This document shows positions 43,916 to 53,528 of a DNA stretch of 64,000 nucleotides, one piece after another; position 1 is the first letter of the stretch, and each line of letters opens with the position of its first letter. Made by a program: the position numbers and the translations under genes. The notes under the pieces were generated by a model, which was not told the origin of the DNA, made no database searches, and was given only the letters and a program-made list of their open reading frames with translations. Location: the NCBI GenBank assembly GCA_900544345.1, contig UQUR01000007.1:42791-106790 (forward strand). Reading direction: 5' to 3'. Source of the stretch: an uncultured Sutterella sp. GTDB lineage: Bacteria; Pseudomonadota; Gammaproteobacteria; Burkholderiales; Burkholderiaceae_F.

Positions 43916-45469
43916 TTACTTAAACGAGAGGTTATCGGCGTTTAAGTACAAACGTCCCTCAGTGCCAGGAGTCCATTGAAGGTTCTTTTGCTTACCGTAA
44001 ATCATCGGTAAAGCGTAAAGCGGACAGGCTTGCGGATCGTTTGCAAAAGCTTCAAGCATCTTGATCCAGGCAGCTTTACGTTGAGCAGGATCAATAGAGG
44101 TTTCCAAAACCTTACCGTTTTCGGCAAAGACTTTGTATTGAGTACTCGTCGTATCGATGTAACCCATCGTATCCCAGGAAGTGCCCGGCTTCATGCGGCG
44201 CCACAATTGAGAGGCAGGATCCGGGAAGTAGGCAGAGAAGCTCGCATTGTTGATCATGCGGTCAGCACCGGCGGCTTCAACTTGTGTCCAGTTTTCCTTA
44301 ACTTGGATTTCAATATTAAGTCCCACAGCTTTGAGCATAGAGGCGATGGCTTGGGAAACAGTCATTTCAAGTGTGTAGTACCCGGCTTGAATTCTCCAGA
44401 CAATGGGCTCACCCTTATAACCGGAAGCCTTGATCAGAGCCTTAGCTTTTTCAGGGTCGTAAAGCTTTTTATTTAATTCAGGAATGTAGAGATCACCAAA
44501 TGTCTTTGATTGGAAACTGTCAGCAGCGACGGTCTTACCAGCAAACAAAGCGTTGACTAAAAGTTCACGGTCAATTGCGTGAACAATAGCTTGGCGCAAT
44601 TCTTTGCTTTGCATAACCTTGGACGAGCGACTGTCAAAGACTAAGCCGTAGATGTTATCAATTGGACCACCGACAACATCAACTTTACCGTCAGATGAAA
44701 GGGGTTTGATTTGATCCGGAGGAACTTCTGTGATGAGATCAAATTCGCCGGAGCGTAAGCCAGCCACACGAGCGGACAATTCCGGAACTTCAACAAAGCT
44801 TAATTTGGCAGCCGGAGCTTTTTTGTTCCAGTAGCCATCAAAACGAACCAGATCCAAACGGTTGCCTGTCTTAAAAGAAGAGATCTGATAAGGACCGGTG
44901 CCGATCGGATGCTTCACCCAGTTTTCCCATGAGCCGGCTTTCTTGTAACCGTCTTCGGAAATAATTTCAGACATACGGGCTGAGAAACGACGTTCGATCA
45001 AGGGATCGGCAGCTTTCATCGTGACTCGCACGGTGTAGTTATCCACCTTTTTAACTTCTTTTAAGCCACCCAAAAATTCCCATGCAGCTGGACGACCAGG
45101 TGCTTTTTCGCCGGAGAAGCGTTCAGGACCAAAACTAAAGACAACGTCATCGGCAGTGAAATCCGTACCATCATGGAATTTCACACCTTTGCGTAATTTG
45201 AATTCAACAGTTTCAGGGGAGATGCGCTTCCATGATTCAGCCAAACCGGGCTTCATTTCACCAGTATGCGTATCGGCGTAAATTAACGTTTCATAAATAG
45301 AAGAGACAACACGGTCAATGGCGTTATTGTTAACGCCTTGAGGCTCAACAGTGGGCGGCAATTGCTGAACGGCAACTACCATATGTTCGGCACTGGCCAT
45401 AGCGGTTTGGGACAATAAACCGCAGGAAATCATTACAGATGCAAGAAGCGTTTGACGAAACAATGTCAT
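43916..45469 (-). CDS. ABC transporter substrate-binding protein (SBP_bac_5 family)
   Basis: 517 residues from the ATG at 45469, which has GGAG six bases upstream and gives a clean signal peptide (MTLFRQTLLASVMISCGLL, cleaved near AMASA). Periplasmic solute-binding protein of the DppA/OppA/NikA family, with typical SWKRISPETVEFKLRKGVKFHDG and LRQAIVHAIDRELLV. First gene of the transporter operon. The ligand cannot be told from the sequence; the operon phosphodiesterase suggests a phosphorus-containing compound. Confidence 0.9.
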   Translation of the reverse strand: MTLFRQTLLASVMISCGLLSQTAMASAEHMVVAVQQLPPTVEPQGVNNNAIDRVVSSIYETLIYADTHTGEMKPGLAESWKRISPETVEFKLRKGVKFHDGTDFTADDVVFSFGPERFSGEKAPGRPAAWEFLGGLKEVKKVDNYTVRVTMKAADPLIERRFSARMSEIISEDGYKKAGSWENWVKHPIGTGPYQISSFKTGNRLDLVRFDGYWNKKAPAAKLSFVEVPELSARVAGLRSGEFDLITEVPPDQIKPLSSDGKVDVVGGPIDNIYGLVFDSRSSKVMQSKELRQAIVHAIDRELLVNALFAGKTVAADSFQSKTFGDLYIPELNKKLYDPEKAKALIKASGYKGEPIVWRIQAGYYTLEMTVSQAIASMLKAVGLNIEIQVKENWTQVEAAGADRMINNASFSAYFPDPASQLWRRMKPGTSWDTMGYIDTTSTQYKVFAENGKVLETSIDPAQRKAAWIKMLEAFANDPQACPLYALPMIYGKQKNLQWTPGTEGRLYLNADNLSFK

Positions 45470-45612
45470 GAAATACTCCATCACAATTAAGTGGATTAGT
45501 CCGACCAACAAAACAGACCGGAAAAATTAAGGACAGCTATCTTTGGAGCGTATTTTGAGGGGACAATGTTTCAGGATGACGATAAAAAGATGACGATTTG
45601 ATGACAAAATGC

Positions 45613-46437
45613 CTAGAGCGCACAAAAACGCGCAGCAGTGACGCGCTCATTGCCGCCTAAATCTTTGACGGTGGTGATTGCCTGCCAGCAGGATTGAGAC
45701 TCAAAAAGTGCACGTACAGCATTGCCTTGATCCCAACCGTGTTCAAAAACTAATAGTCCATTGGGATTGAGATATTTAGGAGCCTTTTTAATAATGTGAG
45801 CAATGTGGGTTAGACCGTTTGCGCCATCCGTGAGTGCACCGATGGGTTCATATTGGAGACTTTGAAGATGCTCATCTTCACTGTGAATGTAGGGGGGATT
45901 ACTCACAATGATGTCAAAGTGTAAAGAGCTAGGGATGGCTTCAAACCAGCTACCTTCGTAAAATTTTACGTTAGCACCGAGCTTTTGAGCATTTTGCTTG
46001 GCTATCGCTAGCGCTTTAGGGCTGATATCAGTTGCACTGACTGTCAGGTTGGGGTTTTCTAAAGCTAAAGTAACTGCGATGCATCCTGATCCTGTTCCCA
46101 GGTCAATCAGAGTCATGTGCTGATTTTTAGGGTATTGCTGCAAAATAAAATCAATGATTGTTTCGGTATCCGGTCTAGGAATAAGAACGTTGGGTGTTAC
46201 ATCAAAAGAGCGACCATAAAATTCCTGGTGACCGCAAATATAAGGAACGGGCATCCCCTTTAACCGTATACTCACACAGTCTTTATAGTGTGTAAGCACA
46301 TCTTCAGAGAGCTCATCGCGATCATGCGTAATGAGATAAGTCCGGTTAACCCCTAAACAATAGGCAAGCAAAAGCCTTGCCTCAAAGCGATCAATCAGCT
46401 TTGAGGCTTGTTGCTCAGCTTGTCGGATTGTAGTCAT
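45613..46437 (-). CDS. prmC: Release-factor glutamine methyltransferase
   Basis: HemK/PrmC, 274 residues, methylates the glutamine of the GGQ motif of release factors. N-terminal helical domain, then an S-adenosylmethionine-binding Rossmann domain with DLGTGSGCIAVTLA (about residues 117-130) and the substrate motif VSNPPYIHSE (about 184-193). Nine bases after prfA, the gene of its substrate. Order hemA, prfA, prmC is common in proteobacteria. Confidence 0.95.
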   Translation of the reverse strand: MTTIRQAEQQASKLIDRFEARLLLAYCLGVNRTYLITHDRDELSEDVLTHYKDCVSIRLKGMPVPYICGHQEFYGRSFDVTPNVLIPRPDTETIIDFILQQYPKNQHMTLIDLGTGSGCIAVTLALENPNLTVSATDISPKALAIAKQNAQKLGANVKFYEGSWFEAIPSSLHFDIIVSNPPYIHSEDEHLQSLQYEPIGALTDGANGLTHIAHIIKKAPKYLNPNGLLVFEHGWDQGNAVRALFESQSCWQAITTVKDLGGNERVTAARFCAL

Positions 46438-46446
46438 TGCTCTTAA

Positions 46447-47523
46447 CTATTCGCCGAGACTGGCCAATTGTTCTATTTGGTGCTCGGTGGTTAATGCTGT
46501 GATAATTTCATCTAGGTCTCCATCCATGATGAAATCCAACTTATAAAGTGTCAGGTTGATACGGTGATCGGTCACGCGTCCCTGAGGGTAGTTATAAGTA
46601 CGGATGCGTTCACTGCGATCTCCAGAGCCTACTAGACTTTTTCTGGTGCTTGCCTCTTGAGCTTGCTGCTTGGCAATTTCATTGGCTGTGATGCGAGAAA
46701 TCAACACGCTCATGGCTCGGGCTTTATTTTCGTGTTGACTGCGTTCATCTTGACACTCCACTACGGTGCCTGTTGGAATATGTGTGATACGGACAGCGGA
46801 GTTGGTTTTTTGAACGTGCTGGCCACCTGCACCAGAAGCTCGGTAGACATCAATGCGTAAATCTGCCGGATTAATTTCTACTTCTCCGATTTCATCGAGT
46901 TCAGGCAGTACTGCTACGGTGCAGGCTGATGTATGCACACGGCCCTGGCTTTCAGTTTCAGGGACGCGCTGCACGCGGTGGCCGCCACTTTCGAATTTAA
47001 GTTTAGAGTAGGCTCCTTCACCGATAATGCGGACAATTACTTCCTTGTAGCCGCCCAAGTCACTCTCAGAAGCTGAGACAATTTCTGTTTTCCAGCCCTG
47101 GCGTTCTGCGTAGCGTGTGTACATTCGGAGCAGGTCGCCAGCAAAAAGCGCGGATTCGTCGCCGCCCGTTCCGGCGCGAATTTCAAGGTAAATATTTTTG
47201 CTGTCATTGGGATCTCTCGGCAATAGCATAATTTGAAGATCTTTTTCGAGTGCTTCAAGATGCTTTTTACCATTATCAATTTCTTCTTGAGCAAAATCGG
47301 CCGAATCAGGATCCTGCAGGAATTCGTGGGCTGCCTCAATATCTCCTTCGGTTGACTCATATTCTTTCAGTTTCATAACCACAGGTTCTATTTCAGCTCT
47401 TTCTCTTGAAAGATCACGAAAACGATTCATGTCATTAGTGACATCGGGTGAAGCCAGCATGGCATCAATTTCTTCCAAGCGTCTGGCGATTTGTTTTAAT
47501 TTGCTTCGCATTGACTCTTTCAC
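46447..47523 (-). CDS. prfA: Peptide chain release factor 1
   Basis: RF1, 358 residues, terminates translation at UAG and UAA. The GGQ motif is at 233-235 in ASGAGGQHVQKTNSAV. The codon-reading PxT tripeptide is PET at 188-190, which marks RF1 rather than RF2 (SPF). The GGQ glutamine is the PrmC target encoded next in the operon. Length and motifs are fully typical. Confidence 0.97.
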   Translation of the reverse strand: MKESMRSKLKQIARRLEEIDAMLASPDVTNDMNRFRDLSRERAEIEPVVMKLKEYESTEGDIEAAHEFLQDPDSADFAQEEIDNGKKHLEALEKDLQIMLLPRDPNDSKNIYLEIRAGTGGDESALFAGDLLRMYTRYAERQGWKTEIVSASESDLGGYKEVIVRIIGEGAYSKLKFESGGHRVQRVPETESQGRVHTSACTVAVLPELDEIGEVEINPADLRIDVYRASGAGGQHVQKTNSAVRITHIPTGTVVECQDERSQHENKARAMSVLISRITANEIAKQQAQEASTRKSLVGSGDRSERIRTYNYPQGRVTDHRINLTLYKLDFIMDGDLDEIITALTTEHQIEQLASLGE

Positions 47524-47621
47524 GGGGAGTCTCCTAAAAAATCAATTCAGTACAGAAATAACAATGTTCGATTTGCCAAATGTTAAGGCAGTTGGGCAAA
47601 AAGGGGCAAGGATCGGCCGAG

Positions 47622-48911
47622 CTAACGTCGGCGTTCCAGATAGAAACGTTTAAAACAGATTTCTAAATGTGCCCGCTCAGCTGTTGTCAGATGTTCAGTA
47701 TCTTTGAGCAAGGCCAGATTATCATGAATGAGCTTATGGGTAATGTCGTGAGCCATACGACTTAAGGCATCATCAAGGTTACAGCCATTTTTAATGCTGT
47801 GCTTAGCTCTTTGAATGCAGCTTGCAGAAAGCGCACCGGCTCGTTCGATCATGATTTCAATAGTTGGAACGCTACTACGCCACTGAAGCCAGTCAGAAAA
47901 ATCTTTCACTCGTTGAGTGATGATTTGTCGGCTTTCTTCGACTGCAGCTAATCGTTCTGCCTTGCCGCTTTGGACAACTTTACCTAAATCATCAACGGTA
48001 TAGACGTAGACATCATCGAGTCGAGAGACCTCTTCTTCAACATCTCGAGGGACGGCTAAGTCGACGATGAAAATAGGTTTGTGATGCCGCTCTCGGATTG
48101 CTCTCTCAATCATTCCGAGTCCGATGATTGGTAGGGCACTTGCCGTGCAGGATACGATGATGTCATAACGGGCGATTTGCTGTGGCAAGTCTGCTAGTTT
48201 CATTGATTGAGCATTAAAACGCGCCGCTAGGGCTTCACCTCTGTCCAGAGAACGATTGGCAATTGTCATGGACCGAGGTGCCTGACCATTAAAGTGCGCT
48301 GCACAAAGCTCAATCATTTCGCCTGCGCCGACAAAAAGCACATTAAGGTCGTGCAGTTCTCCAAATAAGCGGTTAGCTAGGCGTACTGCAGCAGCTGCCA
48401 TCGAAACAGTATGAGCGCCGATTTCGGTAGCGGTACGAACTTCCTTGGCAACGGTAAATGTCTTTTGAAAAAGCGTATTGAGCATCAACCCCAAGCCTTG
48501 GGCTTTGCGGGCCATTTTCTCGGCTTTTTTCATTTGACCCACGATCTGAGTTTCCCCGAGCACCATGGAGTCCAGGCCGCTTGCGACGTTAAAGGCATGT
48601 TCGACCGCTTCTAAATCGGTGAGCGCATAAGTGTGGGGCGTGAGCTCAGACAGAGAAAGTCCTTTTTCTTCTGCTAAAAATGCCTGCAGTGCTCCGATTG
48701 CTAAATCGGCATCTTCGGCGGCACAATAAAGTTCGGTGCGATTGCAGGTCGATAAAATCAATGTTTCAGTGATGTGCCCGGATTCTTCACCTGCCAGGCG
48801 CGACAGGACCTTGCCGATAGTCTCAGCAATTTCTTCCGGACCAAAAGCAACCCGCTCACGAATCGCGAGCGGGGCGGTCGTATGATTTAACCCCAGAGTC
48901 AGTAAGTGCAT
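47622..48911 (-). CDS. hemA: Glutamyl-tRNA reductase
   Basis: 429 residues, first step of haem synthesis by the C5 pathway: reduces Glu-tRNA to glutamate-1-semialdehyde. N-terminal catalytic domain with the active cysteine in LILSTCNRTELYCA (about Cys55), SGLDSMVLGETQIVGQMK (about 115-132), NADPH domain with VLFVGAGEMIELCA, and a dimerisation helix at the end. It is separated from prfA by 98 bases. Divergent from the DUF697-like gene. Confidence 0.96.
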   Translation of the reverse strand: MHLLTLGLNHTTAPLAIRERVAFGPEEIAETIGKVLSRLAGEESGHITETLILSTCNRTELYCAAEDADLAIGALQAFLAEEKGLSLSELTPHTYALTDLEAVEHAFNVASGLDSMVLGETQIVGQMKKAEKMARKAQGLGLMLNTLFQKTFTVAKEVRTATEIGAHTVSMAAAAVRLANRLFGELHDLNVLFVGAGEMIELCAAHFNGQAPRSMTIANRSLDRGEALAARFNAQSMKLADLPQQIARYDIIVSCTASALPIIGLGMIERAIRERHHKPIFIVDLAVPRDVEEEVSRLDDVYVYTVDDLGKVVQSGKAERLAAVEESRQIITQRVKDFSDWLQWRSSVPTIEIMIERAGALSASCIQRAKHSIKNGCNLDDALSRMAHDITHKLIHDNLALLKDTEHLTTAERAHLEICFKRFYLERRR

Positions 48912-48988
48912 GAAAAGAAAAAGGGAAAAACTTTCCCTAAAATCAAAATTGAAGCGTAAGTGTATAGCGTCCCGATTAAATTTGCCTT

Positions 48989-49504
48989 ATGAGTTACAAA
49001 CTACCGGTCATTCCAACCGATGAAGATAAAATCCGGGCGGCTGTCTGGAGGGCCAAACGGCATGTTGACCGACAGGCGCTGATGAGCGCAGGTGCAACTT
49101 TTGTTCCGATTCCGGGAGTGGATATGCTCGTTGATGTCTCGGTCATGATCAAAATGATTGACCATATCAATCAGGAATTCGGTTTGACACCGGAACAAAT
49201 CGATCGGTTGCCGAGCGAAAAAAGAATCATTGCCTATCAGGCGATCAATTGGGTGGGCACTGTTTTAGCAGGGAAAGTCATCACAGCTCAGATAGCCATC
49301 AGTATTTTAAAAACCGTGGGGATTAAGTTAGGCAGCAAACAGGCGGCTCGCTGGGTGCCGGTTGTCGGTCAGATCAGTGCGGCAGCTTTGGGTTTTGCCG
49401 CTTTGCGATATCTCGGCCGAGAACATATCAAAGACTGTGAAAAAGTTGCCCGCGAAGTGATTTTACGGTTGGGTTTTTCTGAAACTGAAAACAATTCTGA
49501 TTAA
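48989..49504 (+). CDS. DUF697-like membrane protein
   Basis: 171 residues with two hydrophobic helices, about 86-107 (VLAGKVITAQIAISILKTVGIK region) and 122-138 (VPVVGQISAAALGFAAL). The pattern of a short charged N-terminus, VDMLVDVSVMIKMIDHINQEFG, GQISAAALGFAAL and a conserved end resembles the DUF697/YcjF-C region found in some GTPase-associated membrane proteins. Function unknown. It starts from the region divergent from hemA. Confidence 0.6.
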   Translation: MSYKLPVIPTDEDKIRAAVWRAKRHVDRQALMSAGATFVPIPGVDMLVDVSVMIKMIDHINQEFGLTPEQIDRLPSEKRIIAYQAINWVGTVLAGKVITAQIAISILKTVGIKLGSKQAARWVPVVGQISAAALGFAALRYLGREHIKDCEKVAREVILRLGFSETENNSD

Positions 49505-49645
49505 GACAAAATAAATTTCATTTCTTAACACGTCAAAGCTTTTAAAATACTAGGTAATTCAAAGGATTTTGAAGATCCCTTATTTATCCATCCTCTTTCA
49601 GAAAATGAAAGAACGGGTGCGTTTTTGTTTGATTAGGAGAATTTT

Positions 49646-50911
49646 ATGGCAAAAGAACTTCCTGCTTTAAGCGAAGCAGTATTGGCTCAAGTGCAAAAAG
49701 TCGCTAAGTTGGAAAAGGTTCAGAAAGCACTTGAAATTGCCAAACGTGATGTTCAGCGTGCAATGGATGAACAAGTTGAACTGTGTGAAATCCCGGCTCC
49801 GACGTTTATGGAAGAAAAACGTGCCCAGTCCGTGCTGGAACGTATGAAGGCATACGGTTTGACCGATGTCAGAATGGACGATATCGGCAATGTGATCGGT
49901 GTTCGCAAAGGTACGGTTGAAGGCGGTCCGATTTTGGTGTTGGGCGCTCACATGGACTCTGTGTTCTCGATCGATACCGATGTCACCGTGAAGAAAGACG
50001 GCATCCGTTATTCTGCTCCGGGTATCGGTGATAACTGCTCGGGCTTACGTGCTATTTTGCAGGTTCTCAGAGGTTTGGAAGAAGCCGATATTAAGACCAA
50101 GGGTGACATTTGGTTTGTGGGTACCGTGGGTGAAGAAGGCAACGGCGATATCCGCGGTTCCAAGCATTTGGTTAAGAACAATAAGATTGACGGCTTTATC
50201 GCTGTTGACTCTACCGACGTAGGTCGTGTGCTCTACGGTGCCACGGGTTCTCACCGTTGGCGCATCAGTATTGACGGCTTGGGCGGTCACAGTTTTGCCG
50301 AATACGGCAAGACCCCGAGCGCTATTCACGCTATGGCCCGTGCCATTCAAAAATTTGTCGATCTGCGTCCCGCAGCCGACCCCAAGACCACTTGGACGGT
50401 GGGTACCATCAAGGGCGGTACGACGGTAAATTCCATTGCTGCTCACTGCGAAGTGGAAATCGACATGCGCAGTTTCGACAATAAGTGCCTGCTTGCTCTG
50501 GAAGCTGAAATTTTGTCGAAGTTTGACGAAGCAGTTGCCGAAGAAAATGCTTCCTGGACGATCACGGATCCGGAACGCATTTTGAAGCTCACGAAGACCG
50601 CAATCGGCGATCGTCCTGCCGGCACCCGTCCGCATGACTGCCCTGTGCTTCAAGTGGCCCGCAGTGCACAAAAGGTTTTGGGTATTGAATTAACTCAGTA
50701 TGTTCGTTCTTCAACGGACGCTAACGCTCCGATGAGTATGGATATTCCGTCAACGTGCCTTTGCTCGGGCGGACACGCTGAAAATGCCCACAATGTGAAG
50801 GAATTCTTCGAAATGATCGACACTCACTTGGGTCCGCAGCTCATTACGTTGGCTGCTCTGAGCTTGGTTGGCGTTGAAGACGAAGAACCGTTGCTGCCTA
50901 AGAAACTCTAA
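49646..50911 (+). CDS. M20-type metallopeptidase with high-expression codon use
   Basis: 421 residues. Zinc-peptidase motifs: LVLGAHMDSVFSID (about 107-120, first His/Asp), PGIGDNCSGLRA (second Asp), VGTVGEEGNGD (catalytic Glu pair) and a dimerisation domain about 190-290. It resembles peptidase T/M20 dipeptidases and M42-like peptidases; the exact subfamily is unclear. No signal peptide. Codon use is strikingly uniform (many gtg, ggc, cgt, ggt) compared with most genes of the window, so it may be abundant. A strong terminator follows. Confidence 0.82.
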   Translation: MAKELPALSEAVLAQVQKVAKLEKVQKALEIAKRDVQRAMDEQVELCEIPAPTFMEEKRAQSVLERMKAYGLTDVRMDDIGNVIGVRKGTVEGGPILVLGAHMDSVFSIDTDVTVKKDGIRYSAPGIGDNCSGLRAILQVLRGLEEADIKTKGDIWFVGTVGEEGNGDIRGSKHLVKNNKIDGFIAVDSTDVGRVLYGATGSHRWRISIDGLGGHSFAEYGKTPSAIHAMARAIQKFVDLRPAADPKTTWTVGTIKGGTTVNSIAAHCEVEIDMRSFDNKCLLALEAEILSKFDEAVAEENASWTITDPERILKLTKTAIGDRPAGTRPHDCPVLQVARSAQKVLGIELTQYVRSSTDANAPMSMDIPSTCLCSGGHAENAHNVKEFFEMIDTHLGPQLITLAALSLVGVEDEEPLLPKKL

Positions 50912-50935
50912 TTCAGAATAAACTGAGTATACTAT

Positions 50936-50994
50936 CGGAAATAAACTGCTTTCAGATCAGTAGGTGATCTGGAAGCAGATATTTCCGTTTTTTT
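50936..50994 (+). terminator. Strong terminator after the peptidase gene
   Basis: Long stem: CGGAAAT (50936-50942) with ATTTCCG (50981-50987), inner CTGCTT/AAGCAG and CAGATC/GATCTG, then seven T (50988-50994). Confidence 0.9.
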
Positions 50995-51008
50995 ATTTGA
51001 GGTTTTCT

Positions 51009-51725
51009 ATGAGACCCTTAATCGGTGTGACTTCCCTGTGGGATGACATCAAGTCATGCGGTTGGATGTGGCAGAACTATCTGGAACTGATTTGGGATGC
51101 GGGCGGTATGCCGATGGTTTTGCCTTTGAATGCCTCGAACCAGGCAATCGAAGAAGCGGTCGGCAGGTGTAGCGGCTTTTTATTTACAGGCGGTCAGGAT
51201 ATTGCCCCAGAGTACTTTGAAAGTAAACATCCCCAATACTGCCAAAAACCTGCTCTGGTGCGTGATGCCTTGGAATTTAAACTGTTTGATGCTGCGCGCC
51301 AAGCCCATCGTCCCATTTTCGGAATCTGTCGGGGCATGCAGCTTATCAACGTTGCAATGGGTGGCGATCTTATAGAGGATATTCCCAGTCAGATCGGAAC
51401 ACAGACCGAACATCGTTACGTTACACCGGGCACCCCCACTATGCATGAAGTGCAGCTCTTGGGAGAGTCTTATCTCTCAAAGGCGTGCTCTGAAAAGGTG
51501 ATCACAGTCAACAGTTTCCACCACCAGGCGATCGATCGTGTTGCTCCGTCTTTAAAAGTCATTGCAAGAAGCAGTACGGACCAGATCGTTGAGGCGGTAG
51601 AGGCCGAAGGGGAAGATTTCCTCGTAGCTCTCCAGTGGCACCCCGAGCGGATCTATCAGGGAAGACCTGAAAACCTGCGCCTAGTTGAATATTTTATTGA
51701 TGCTTCGGCTAAAGTCATGCCTTAG
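51009..51725 (+). CDS. Class I glutamine-amidotransferase-like hydrolase (C26, PuuD type)
   Basis: 238 residues from ATG 51009; earlier starts would fall in the terminator. Class I glutamine amidotransferase/peptidase C26 fold with nucleophile Cys in FGICRGMQLINVAMGG and the His-Glu of LQWHPERI. LFTGGQDIAPEYF is typical of gamma-glutamyl-gamma-aminobutyrate hydrolases. It may hydrolyse gamma-glutamyl amides, but no puu genes are near. Next to yhdT-panF in the same direction. Confidence 0.85.
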   Translation: MRPLIGVTSLWDDIKSCGWMWQNYLELIWDAGGMPMVLPLNASNQAIEEAVGRCSGFLFTGGQDIAPEYFESKHPQYCQKPALVRDALEFKLFDAARQAHRPIFGICRGMQLINVAMGGDLIEDIPSQIGTQTEHRYVTPGTPTMHEVQLLGESYLSKACSEKVITVNSFHHQAIDRVAPSLKVIARSSTDQIVEAVEAEGEDFLVALQWHPERIYQGRPENLRLVEYFIDASAKVMP

Positions 51726-51738
51726 TGATGGATCAGTG

Positions 51739-52008
51739 ATGCAAAAGCGGCTCAGTTATAAGGACGCTATCAGGCGCAGTCATCGGGAAGCAGCTTATAC
51801 GCTTGCGGCAGCCCTTTTGCTCTTTTTGTTTTTTTGGTGTGCGCTTTTTCTGACTGCAGACTCCGGTGTTTTTCTTTTTGGGCTGCCTTTATGGTTTTGG
51901 CTCTCATGTGTCGGCGGCTACCTTCTATCCGTTGTTGTCGCCTGGTTTTTAGTAAAGAAAGCATTTCGTCACTTTGAATTGATTTCTGATGAGGACAAAA
52001 AGCCATGA
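51739..52008 (+). CDS. yhdT: YhdT-like small membrane protein (DUF997)
   Basis: 89 residues from ATG 51739. Basic N-terminus (MQKRLSYKDAIRRSHREA), two membrane helices (about 22-40 and 48-70) and a KKAFRHFELI tail. This is the YhdT/DUF997 pattern, a small subunit-like protein that is regularly encoded directly upstream of panF. Its stop overlaps the panF start (ATGA). Function unknown, probably a helper of PanF. Confidence 0.85.
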   Translation: MQKRLSYKDAIRRSHREAAYTLAAALLLFLFFWCALFLTADSGVFLFGLPLWFWLSCVGGYLLSVVVAWFLVKKAFRHFELISDEDKKP

Positions 52009-53480
52009 CCGGTTCATCTTGGATCATTTTTGTCCCGCTTCTTCTCTTTCTTTTGGCTTTGCTTTTTATCGCCCGCTCCGAGGCTTGCAAAAGCGGCGGA
52101 GATTTTATTAAAAGCTACTTTTTAGGCGACAGAGCTCTTCAGGGGTTTGTGCTCGCGATGACGCTCGTGGCGACATACGGCTCGGTGAGCTCTTTTGTGT
52201 CCGGGCCCGGACTGGCTTGGCGCTACGGTTTGGGCTGGGTCGTTTTTGCTGCGCCCCAGATTATCACGGGCTTTTTGGTTCTGGGTGTCTTGGGCAAAAA
52301 GATGTCTTTAGTGAGTCGGCGAATCGGTGCAATTACCGTGATTGATGTGATCGTCGCCCGATTTAAGAGCTCCGCTTTGGGCGCCTTTCTCTCCCTTTCG
52401 CTTTTATTCTTTTTTATTGCCATGATGGTCGGGCAATTTATCGGGGGTGCTCAGCTGATTTCACAGGCCGCAGGGATTCATTATGTGGCAGGCCTCGTAC
52501 TTTTCGGCTCCGTGGTTGTTCTCTACACGACGTTTGGGGGATTTCGAGCCGTGGCAATCACCGATACTGTGTGTGCTCTTTTAATGCTCGCCGGTATGGG
52601 TGTTTTGGCTGCAGATATTATCGGCGAGGCTGGCGGCCTGACGTTACTGATGCAAAAAATTGCAAAAGATGCGGGAGCGCAGCAGGCAGCCGCTTTCATT
52701 GATCCGACTTCTTGCGGTGCACTTCCCTTGACGCTGCTTTTTTCCTCTTGGATATTGGTGGGTTTTGCGACCGTGGCCCTGCCCCAGTCGGCAGTGCGCT
52801 GCATGGCCTATAAAAGCACACAGGACTTGCATCTGGCCATGATCGTGAGCACGGTGGTCTGCGGGGCGCTCATGATCGGTATGACGCTTTTGGGCTTTTT
52901 GGCTCGGGCAGCAGTGCCGGAATCGGAGGCTTTCGGAGGCAATACCGATGCCATGATTCCTTACCTGATTGCGCACCATATGAATCCGTGGGTAGCAGGT
53001 ATCACGTTGGTTGCACCGATAGCTGCCACGATGTCGACCGTGAGCTCTCTTTTAATAGCGGCTTCTTCGGCCATTATTAAGGATCTGATTTTAAGACGCT
53101 ACAGCTTATTGCCCGATAGAAGTGAACAAGTTGCCCGCTTTGCAAAGATCTGTACGTTTTTTATCGGGTTGCTCTCTCTTATTTTGGCAATTAATCCGTT
53201 TGAAATTATCGTTTGGATCAATATGTTTGCTTTCGGCGGTCTTGAAATCGCCTTTTTGTGTCCCTTGGTGGGAGGACTTTTTTGGTCAAGAGCCACTGCA
53301 AAAGGGGCCTGGGTTTCCGTACTTGCCGGCTTAGCAGTTTATGCCTGGGCCTGTTTGGCTAAACCCGATTTGGGCGGCTGGCATGCGGTAAGCCCCGCCT
53401 TAGTCGTTTCTATCATCAGTTTTGTGCTGGTAAGTCTTGCAGAGACAAAAAACATTAATCAGGACTTTTTCCCGCAATGA
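52005..53480 (+). CDS. panF: Sodium/pantothenate symporter
   Basis: Sodium:solute symporter family protein, 491 residues, thirteen or so membrane segments. It has YGSVSSFVSGPGLAWRYGLGW and GVLGKKMSLVSRRIGAITVIDVI, typical of PanF, and the SSF motif ALPQSAVRCMAYKS. Imports pantothenate with Na+. Linkage to yhdT in an ATGA overlap, as in E. coli, supports the name. Confidence 0.92.
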   Translation: MTGSSWIIFVPLLLFLLALLFIARSEACKSGGDFIKSYFLGDRALQGFVLAMTLVATYGSVSSFVSGPGLAWRYGLGWVVFAAPQIITGFLVLGVLGKKMSLVSRRIGAITVIDVIVARFKSSALGAFLSLSLLFFFIAMMVGQFIGGAQLISQAAGIHYVAGLVLFGSVVVLYTTFGGFRAVAITDTVCALLMLAGMGVLAADIIGEAGGLTLLMQKIAKDAGAQQAAAFIDPTSCGALPLTLLFSSWILVGFATVALPQSAVRCMAYKSTQDLHLAMIVSTVVCGALMIGMTLLGFLARAAVPESEAFGGNTDAMIPYLIAHHMNPWVAGITLVAPIAATMSTVSSLLIAASSAIIKDLILRRYSLLPDRSEQVARFAKICTFFIGLLSLILAINPFEIIVWINMFAFGGLEIAFLCPLVGGLFWSRATAKGAWVSVLAGLAVYAWACLAKPDLGGWHAVSPALVVSIISFVLVSLAETKNINQDFFPQ

Positions 53481-53483
53481 AAA

Positions 53484-53509
53484 AGCCCCGCCCGTAATCG
53501 GGCAGGGCT
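53484..53509. terminator. Terminator between panF and the aldehyde dehydrogenase gene
   Basis: AGCCC-C-GCCCG (53484-53494) pairs with CGGGC-A-GGGCT (53499-53509), TAAT loop. It separates convergent genes; an A run before it gives the T run on the minus strand. Confidence 0.75.
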
Positions 53510-53528
53510 CAAACTTAGAGCTTAAAAA

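Noticed and set aside
50045..50671. 208-residue antisense reading frame opposite the peptidase gene
   Set aside because: The sense strand has zinc-peptidase motifs; the antisense product has no domain and no ribosome site.
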